DNA from: Phaeobacter sp. J2-8
GTDB taxonomy: Bacteria; Pseudomonadota; Alphaproteobacteria; Rhodobacterales; Rhodobacteraceae
DNA: 64,000 nt
Reading direction: 5' to 3'
Assembly (NCBI RefSeq): GCF_022867865.1
Contig: NZ_JALIEC010000001.1
Coordinates: forward strand, 434,001 to 498,000
Shown: piece by piece, positions 63,683 through 64,000 of the stretch
How positions within the stretch are numbered: the stretch's first letter is position 1
Layout: each line of letters opens with the position of its first letter
Program-made: the position numbers and the translations under genes
Notes under the pieces: generated by a model
What the model was told of the DNA's origin: nothing
What the model saw: the letters and a program-made list of their open reading frames with translations, nothing else
Databases searched by the model: none

Positions 63683-64000
63683 TCAGTTCGGACGATGACC
63701 CATTTCGGCCCGGATCTGTTGGCGGAACACGTCGATCGGCACGGTTTTGCCTTCGCGTTTGATATGCCAATAGGTCCAGCCATTGCAGGATGGCGCGCCT
63801 TCCAATGCGGCGCCGACCTGATGGATCGAGCCGCGCACATCGCCACCGATCAACGTGCCGTCAGCGCGCACCTTGGCCTTGTGGCGTTTGTTGATCGAAT
63901 ACAGCTCTTCGCCCGGGCGCAACATGCCGCGTTCGACCAATTGGCCAAAGGGCACCCGTGGGGCCGCGCGTTTCGATGTGGATACTTCCAACACCTCGCG
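63683..64000 (-). CDS. CcrM-type adenine DNA methyltransferase, C-terminal part (5' end outside the window)
   Basis: The frame is open to the right edge, so only about 106 C-terminal residues are visible. VPFGQLVERGMLRPGEELYSINKRHKAKVRADGTLIGGDVRGSIHQVGAALEGAPSCNGWTYWHIK is the C-terminal RAMA-type domain of alphaproteobacterial CcrM. The full enzyme (~360 residues) methylates adenine in GANTC during the cell cycle. The catalytic motifs are beyond the window, so the assignment rests on this domain and lineage. A strong terminator follows. Confidence 0.85.
   Translation of the reverse strand, partial: REVLEVSTSKRAAPRVPFGQLVERGMLRPGEELYSINKRHKAKVRADGTLIGGDVRGSIHQVGAALEGAPSCNGWTYWHIKREGKTVPIDVFRQQIRAEMGHRPN

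Noticed and set aside
1-64000. CRISPR arrays, tRNA or rRNA genes, prophage or intact transposase genes
   Set aside because: None could be seen: no regularly spaced repeats, cloverleaf-like segments in gaps, or transposase/integrase motifs.

Overview
This window is high-GC alphaproteobacterial chromosome, most likely from a marine Rhodobacteraceae (Roseobacter group). The inference rests on gene families and layout: MurJ, TrpS, a rhomboid-like protein and the C-terminal end of a CcrM-type methyltransferase sit together at the right-hand end. Many compact, separately regulated uptake-and-catabolism operons (TTT, sugar-type ABC, Dpp/Opp-type ABC and thiamine-type ABC) fill the rest. No rRNA, tRNA, CRISPR array, intact insertion sequence or phage gene was seen.

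Left to right: (1) 1-7.9 kb is a catabolic module with the end of a TctA-type permease, a frameshifted TetR regulator, an amidohydrolase, a feruloyl-CoA-synthase-like ligase and two class III aminotransferases. A 12-base motif is shared by the tetR upstream region and the divergent ligase/aminotransferase promoter. (2) 7.9-9.8 kb is a gene-poor, lower-GC patch with hairpins, an inverted repeat and one orphan membrane/coiled-coil protein. (3) 9.8-16.5 kb is a complete arsenite oxidation locus, aioX-aioS-aioR-aioB-aioA, whose AioR has a degenerate AAA+ domain. (4) 17.5-26 kb is a LacI-controlled sugar-type ABC operon with an FAD oxidoreductase, a 2-hydroxyacid dehydrogenase and a ThuA-like protein. 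(5) 27.4-35.3 kb is an acetoin-dehydrogenase-like operon with E1 alpha, E1 beta, a free-standing lipoyl domain, an E2 core, its own lipoate ligase and a Tat-exported GMC dehydrogenase pair. It ends at an AcoR-like regulator. (6) 35.4-39.2 kb holds an SDR, a luciferase-like monooxygenase and a CmcJ/NvfI-type oxygenase, divergent from a LysR regulator. (7) 39.2-50 kb is an Opp/Dpp-type ABC operon carrying two amidohydrolases, a nucleoside-type deaminase and a hydantoin/Asp-Glu racemase-like gene, divergent from a GntR regulator and a flavin reductase. (8) 50-55.6 kb holds an SDR/AraC pair and a TPP-riboswitch-controlled thiamine-precursor transporter with YkoF. (9) 55.8-64 kb is more core-like: SDR, trpS, rhomboid, arsR-arsP, a phospholipase D-like gene, murJ, an SMR exporter and the ccrM end.

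An important caveat is that about ten genes are broken by single-base changes although the flanking protein sequence is well conserved, and several breaks lie in short homopolymers. The essential gene trpS carries an in-frame amber codon in its conserved GIQPSG segment. This looks more like residual sequencing error than wholesale decay, so the 'pseudogene' labels below are provisional. The crotonase fragment at about 1.3 kb is different and looks like a true relic.

Functionally the window combines scavenging of organic nitrogen and carbon compounds with two separate arsenic functions: arsenite oxidation at 10-16 kb and an ArsP-type permease at 59 kb.
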